Both the position numbers and the translations under genes were made by a program. The notes below the pieces were generated by a model. It saw only the letters and a list, made by a program, of their open reading frames with translations, was not told the DNA's origin and ran no database searches. From contig OZ025218.1 in the NCBI GenBank assembly GCA_964019055.1, forward strand, positions 4,903,259 to 4,967,258: a DNA stretch of 64,000 bases, given 5' to 3'. Below, in pieces: positions 59,219 to 64,000 of this stretch (the stretch's first letter is position 1; every line of letters begins with the position of its first letter). This stretch comes from Anthopleura xanthogrammica. Lineage: Eukaryota > Cnidaria > Anthozoa > Actiniaria > Actiniidae.

Positions 59219-59516
59219 CTCTCACTTAGACTTCACTATAGTAGACATTTGTTGAGTAGATTCTTATAGTTGTATATTTATATGTATATATATTTATATA
59301 TATATATTGATACAGCTGTAAATCGAGATGTATGAGTCTATATCGTCGCGTCAGTAGAGTGCTCAACACTCTCACTTAGACTTCACTATAGTAGACATTT
59401 GTTGAGTAGATTCTTATAGTTGTATATTTATATTTATATATATTTATATCTATATATTTTGATACAGCTGTAAATCGAGATGTATGAGTCTATACCGTCG
59501 CGTCAGTAGAGTGCTC
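59219..59516. repeat. Approximately 145-bp tandem duplication
   Basis: ctctcacttagacttcacta through cgcgtcagtagagtgctcaa occurs twice in a row; the inner ta-rich part differs in length. Confidence 0.9.
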
Positions 59517-59519
59517 AAT

Positions 59520-59632
59520 ACATTAAAACTGATGTAGAGCGTAATAAATTGTAAAATATAGATAGATCAAAGACAAGATATCACTTTAGCTGTTACTCCG
59601 AGTTTCGCGCTTACGCGATCATCAGACAGACT
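59520..59632 (+). repeat. Dispersed repeat, inverted relative of 26735-26850
   Basis: acattaaaactgatgtagag..gatagatcaaagacaaga..gctgttactccgagtttcgc. It follows directly on the tandem duplication. Confidence 0.65.
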
Positions 59633-60802
59633 TTATCTTTTACAATCCATATTTCTTAATATAGTTTTTTAATATGTTTATTATGATGACGTAATCAGTC
59701 ATAAAATGATGTATATATCGGTAGAAATAAAACTGAATTGATCCACTATATGACCATATGAGATAATTCTTACAACCATTTCTTTCTACAACAATTCTAA
59801 TTAGAAAGAGGTATTTTGTAATTTTATTTAAAATAGCTGTCTGGGCACAGTTTTCTTTCAATTGTAAGTACTTTTAAGCTTTAAAAAGCTTTAAAAAGCT
59901 TTGCTCATGTGTCTGTTTTAAAAAGTACATTAATCATGTGAAGTTTTAGCCATTTTGTTTTATTTTTACAGAGACACATATATGTTTTGCTAATTTGCAT
60001 ATTTGGAAAACTTTTGATGTCTCTGCAACAAAAAGAGGTATAAAAAATTGTAAACGCCATTCTGACTTCTTTAGATAACTCTTCCATGTTAGAGTTAAAA
60101 CTATTCATGATTTGCATTAGTGGAAAAACCGGAGAATCTGTTTTCAGCGCGCATTCATCAACCAGATATGTGCGCAGGTACTGATTTCAAAAAGACTCAT
60201 CATATATCATCTTGTGAAATTAAAGACATGGTCAGTTTTTATCGAGCTAATTTCTTTTCTGAAACCCTAAAATTCAAGCTTCGCGGGTAACTACCTCGTG
60301 GCGCATATGTTTGTGGGGCTGAATCTTGGACGCGAGATGGCGAAGGCTTTTGATGATATGTTACAGTGGCAATCTTTTGTATCACGGGGTGGTTACCAGT
60401 TTTCCTTTGAACTTTGGAAAGCGGCTTATTGACTGTTATTTTTCGGCAGGAATTGCAGAGCAGCATTAACAAGAAATGGTTGGGATAAAAAAAGAGGGTC
60501 ATTGAGTGCACCACGTCCCAAACTGGCGAAAAAAGTGGTATAGCTACAACCCAGGCAGCCGCCCCTCCTCCTTTCGTGATCAGTGGGGAAGATCTGTGTG
60601 CACAGTCCGGTACGAATAAAATTGAGAATTATGTTTTTTAATATGTATGACTTGACATATTTTATGCTTTCGTGTGAACGCCGAATAAACAATTTTCTTT
60701 GACAAGTTTTTGTAGGCAGTTTGTAGCGACCGCTGGACACAAGACCAAGTGTCGACATTGCCGCGATTTCTTATCAAGTTTCCATTGACCCATTACCCTT
60801 TC

Positions 60803-61113
60803 CGAGTTTGAGGAAAAATCTGGGTCGAGTTGCATCAGAGTGCATTGTGGGACGGTTTTAGGGGACGAAATAGACTCCATTCACCATTTCCCATACATCG
60901 GTTCACTGGTCACAGACAAAGCATTCAATCGAGGTTTCAAGGTAGTTTCAAAGGATTATTCAAATTTGAACCTTGCAGCGTGGACTGAATGCTTTGTGTT
61001 TGACTAGTGAACTGATGTATGGAAAGTGGTGAATCTTGGAAATATGCCTACTAAAACAGTCCCACAATGCACTGTAATGCCAACTTGACCCAGGTTTTTC
61101 AGTCCTCAACCTA
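60803..61113. repeat. Fold-back element, about 310 bp
   Basis: Left arm contains tctgggtcgag, tgcattgtgggac and catacatcggttcactggtc. The right arm has the complements gaccagtg-like tgactagtgaactgatgtat, gtcccacaatgca and cttgacccagg. Confidence 0.75.
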
Positions 61114-61987
61114 AGAACGAATAATACTCATGCTAGTTTTTAAACAAGTCGCTTGTCATAGAAAAACTTGACAAGTTTTCCTTTACAGACGAGCAAATAA
61201 AACTTTTCAAGGAAAGACTTGTCATAGAAAACTTGCTCGTCATTTCCCTGCTTTATCCATTTTTAGGATTTTGATGAAACACGTCTGCCGGCGGCAACGG
61301 TTTCAGCTAGGCGACGTGCGCTCTCTAGAAAAAGCGTGGGTATTGAGACACCAGTAACTTTAAGCTGAAACACTGTTTTATTGTTCGTGTTACAGTAAAG
61401 GTTTCTTGCAGGCCATAAAAAAAATAGACTAAAAATCAAAAGACCCTGATTTCTATTATTATTTTCTATTTTATCTTATTTTATCTTATTTATTTATTAA
61501 TTCATTCTCTTTTTATTCTTTTATTTAATTTGTTGTCTTTGGTGGGGAATGATTTTGTAAAACAGGCATAAATTGTTCGGTGACAAGTGTGAAAATAGGA
61601 TATTGGGCTTCCTGTGGTAGATCCAAAAAAAATTAAAAATTTGCCTAAATTTGCATAATGTGGTACGTCCTTCTAATGCAAGTACTGAACCGTATATACC
61701 TTGTTATAATTTCAGGTTTATTTCGCTGCGCCAGTCAACATGACAGTATATTCAATGACAACTTGAATTTTAGAAATCTTAACTTTTAGTGATTTGTAAT
61801 GTTCGGTTGATATAAGTTTGGTGATTTGCCTCTGGATCTCGTATTTGCTGTTGGCCTACGTACAAATTTCGTCTTTAATACTGGTGTCTCCTAGCTACAG
61901 CCGGACTGTATACTGTCCTGAATTAGCTTTATCCTTGAATTTAAAGACATTGGTTGGGTTAGAGGTTCGTTCTAATCTCCTCTGACG

Positions 61988-62196
61988 ATGAAAAGCTGTT
62001 TTACGACGAGTTTACTACTGTTCACTGCGATCATTTCCGTATGTTTGCCACAGCCATCTTTCTTCACGGTCCTAGCTAACCCGGACCACTCGAACTGTAA
62101 TTTCAAGCGATGTAGTTGTCAAGAAACATCCATATCCTGCAAAGGAAACTTGGAAGAGAAAGAATTAGAAAACATACCTCGGGATATCGAAATTAT
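61988..62196 (+). CDS. Leucine-rich-repeat protein, first exon (signal peptide + LRRNT)
   Basis: From the ATG at 61988 the frame gives a signal peptide (MKSCFTTSLLLFTAIISVCL), then a cysteine cap CNFKRCSCQETSISCKGN and LENIPRDIEI. This is the pattern C-x4-C-x1-C-x6-C followed by IP, the N-terminal cap (LRRNT) of extracellular leucine-rich-repeat proteins. The exon ends before a strong donor GTGAGTAT at 62197, phase 2. The remaining exons (LRRs and any transmembrane part) lie beyond the window, so whether it is a receptor such as an LGR, an adhesion protein or a secreted protein cannot be told. Candidate acceptors before 64000 lead to stops or to no LRR sequence. Confidence 0.7.
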
Positions 62197-64000
62197 GTGA
62201 GTATATTACAAAGAAAAATGATTAGTAACATCAACAATGCTAATATCAATAAATCGTTCTGCACCGCGCTAAAAATCCTCTCGAATCCAAACATCACTTC
62301 AAATTTTTTACCTCTCTGCGGTTTACAACTACCAGAGCTGTCAATTTATATTTTAAACTCAACTTTACCCCCCAAAAATTATAATACAAAATTCTGTTAG
62401 CAAACTATCCAGCATTAATTATTTTTTCTTCTTTTGTTTACATTCTCGACTGCCAGCCATTACTTAGACAAGATATCTTGCTCAAGCTTTAATATTTAAG
62501 CTTTATTCTGCTAACTGTTTTAGGATTCGTGGTTTTAGTAGTATCTGTAGTATTAGTTAGAACATTCTAAGTAACTATATCATAGCCCATGTTAAAGGTA
62601 CGTGGGTGAACACTATCTCTCAATAATATTTTAAAAACTTCGGCCTATATTGTCTTAGATTTAAAATCGATTACCCTAGCTATTAGCGAACTTAAAAAAG
62701 TTGATTTTTATATTCCTTGTATTCAGCTTTATCCTTGCTTTATTTTTTTATCTATGTCATTAATCTATGGTTAAATTTATTTGAACTCTGCATTCTAATT
62801 ATTTGTGTATTCAAATTTTGCCGTGCTCTATTAAATGATTTCGCCATGGCACTTTGGTCGAATTTTGAATAAATGTTGACCTTGATAGATTCTCAAAAAT
62901 GATATTACAAAACCTGCCTATTCCTGTTATGATTTAAGCTTTAAAAATATTCCTAAATTCCATGGTTGTCAAGGAATCATTATTTTTTGTAATGCACTTT
63001 TTAAAATCTGCAATCGGTATATTTTATGAATTCAATTCATCGACATTATCTGTCCTAATGATTGATTTAGCGGAACAGAACTGAGCATTGGTCAAATTAC
63101 ATAACACTCTGTATAAGACTCTTGAGCTTTTAGTACGAATCATGAAGGTTTTAAAATCTAAAAGAACGAAATATGAGGCTATTTGAAGTTATTCCAAAAA
63201 GAAAACATTCTTCATATACATGTGAAAAAGCAACTAAACTAAAGATACTATACTTCGTAACTTCGCTCTCTTTGCAAAGTGCCCGTGACGCATTCAAAAT
63301 ACTTGAAAGAAATTATAGCAGTACCAATCTTACAGTTGAGCTCTAATTTTCACTAAGAAACGGAATTTTCTTCTCAATAAAAACTTAGGCACAATAGAGT
63401 AAGTCTCAAGATTGTCCTTCGGACATAAGGGGTTTGTCTAGGCCCTGCCTGCACGTACTCATGAAGGAAGGTCCGACGTGAGTAGAGAAAGGTCTATTAT
63501 AAGCATCGCTGTTGTTTTACGAGACACCGGGGCATGAGTCTAAGTTGCCCCAAGTGTTTTTTTCAAATTCCTCGTCTTGAGTGAGAGAATTATTCTGTCA
63601 TAAGTATTTACGCAAATATGGTCAGTGACTTTGAAGTAGTGAATATTTACCCGGAATATCTAATGTCTTGAGATATGAGTGAGGTTGACTGCATGGCTAA
63701 AAGTAGTTGCCATCCTGGCGTATTTTTTATTCAATATGCTAAATACGAAAGCCAGTATTTTAGCCGCAAAAATAAATTCATAACAAAAAGAAGACTTTAT
63801 AGTTTAACATGGCTAAACACGAGAGTGAGGCTATGGCTGACAATGATAGACCATTGTTTGGCGCTTTCTTTACCACTTTGATAAGATGGGAGATAAGCTT
63901 ACAAAAATAGACCATTCTAAGCACAGTCGTTTCAATGTCTTTTTTACTTCCCGTCGACTGAAGTATAATTCGTTTTCATTATATTACGTCTTCTGTTCTA
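62197..64000. other. Probable first intron of the LRR gene
   Basis: AT-rich sequence without supported exons or notable repeats up to the window end. Confidence 0.45.

Larger units (their letters stand above)
54700..61987. other. Intergenic interval RIPOR-LRR gene
   Basis: No exon with recognisable motifs. An open frame on each strand at 54815-55099 lacks any family signature. Repeats here: 55285-55400 (relative of 33641-33760), 58360-58530 (SINE-like, ccggagaaaaactcttgaaa), 59219-59516, 59520-59632, 60803-61113. Confidence 0.5.

Overview
The window is eukaryotic, intron-rich, AT-rich nuclear DNA from an invertebrate animal. The genes are spread over many short exons with GT..AG borders, including micro-exons of 22 to 33 bp. 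The intervening DNA is packed with fold-back elements (MITE-like), a tRNA-derived SINE, a LINE fragment and long microsatellites. An anthozoan cnidarian such as a coral or sea anemone fits best; that is inference from overall character, not from a diagnostic marker.

Layout. (1) 1-25.4 kb holds two head-to-tail copies, both on the minus strand, of a gene for a type II membrane N-acetylgalactosaminyltransferase of the B4GALNT3/4 type: signal anchor, Trp/Cys segment, PA14-like domain, and a C-terminal chondroitin-GalNAc-transferase-type catalytic domain. Copy B runs from 25432 to 10724, with its middle incompletely resolved. Copy A starts at 7659 and leaves the window on the left. The two lie in a segmental duplication (1-~7.7 kb against 17.5-25.5 kb) whose blocks have diverged unequally. 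(2) 25.4-33.4 kb is gene-poor: fold-back elements, a (TA)n tract, a 1.5 kb inverted-terminal-repeat element and minisatellites. (3) 33.4-54.5 kb, minus strand, is a nearly complete RIPOR (FAM65; RHO family interacting cell polarization regulator) gene. I place 31 coding exons with fully consistent phases plus a probable first exon carrying only the initiator ATG, about 950 residues in all. (4) 54.5-62 kb is intergenic with dispersed repeats. (5) 61988 starts a plus-strand gene for a secreted or membrane leucine-rich-repeat protein; only its signal peptide/LRRNT exon is visible.

The genes are not an operon. The transferase copies act in Golgi glycan synthesis and RIPOR in Rho-dependent cell polarity. 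The most notable features are the mosaic tandem duplication, introns almost filled by tandem repeats (one about 90% a single hexamer), mobile elements with readable target-site duplications, and a tandem duplication that copied the 3' end and splice donor of a RIPOR exon. No CRISPR, rRNA or functional tRNA gene was seen.
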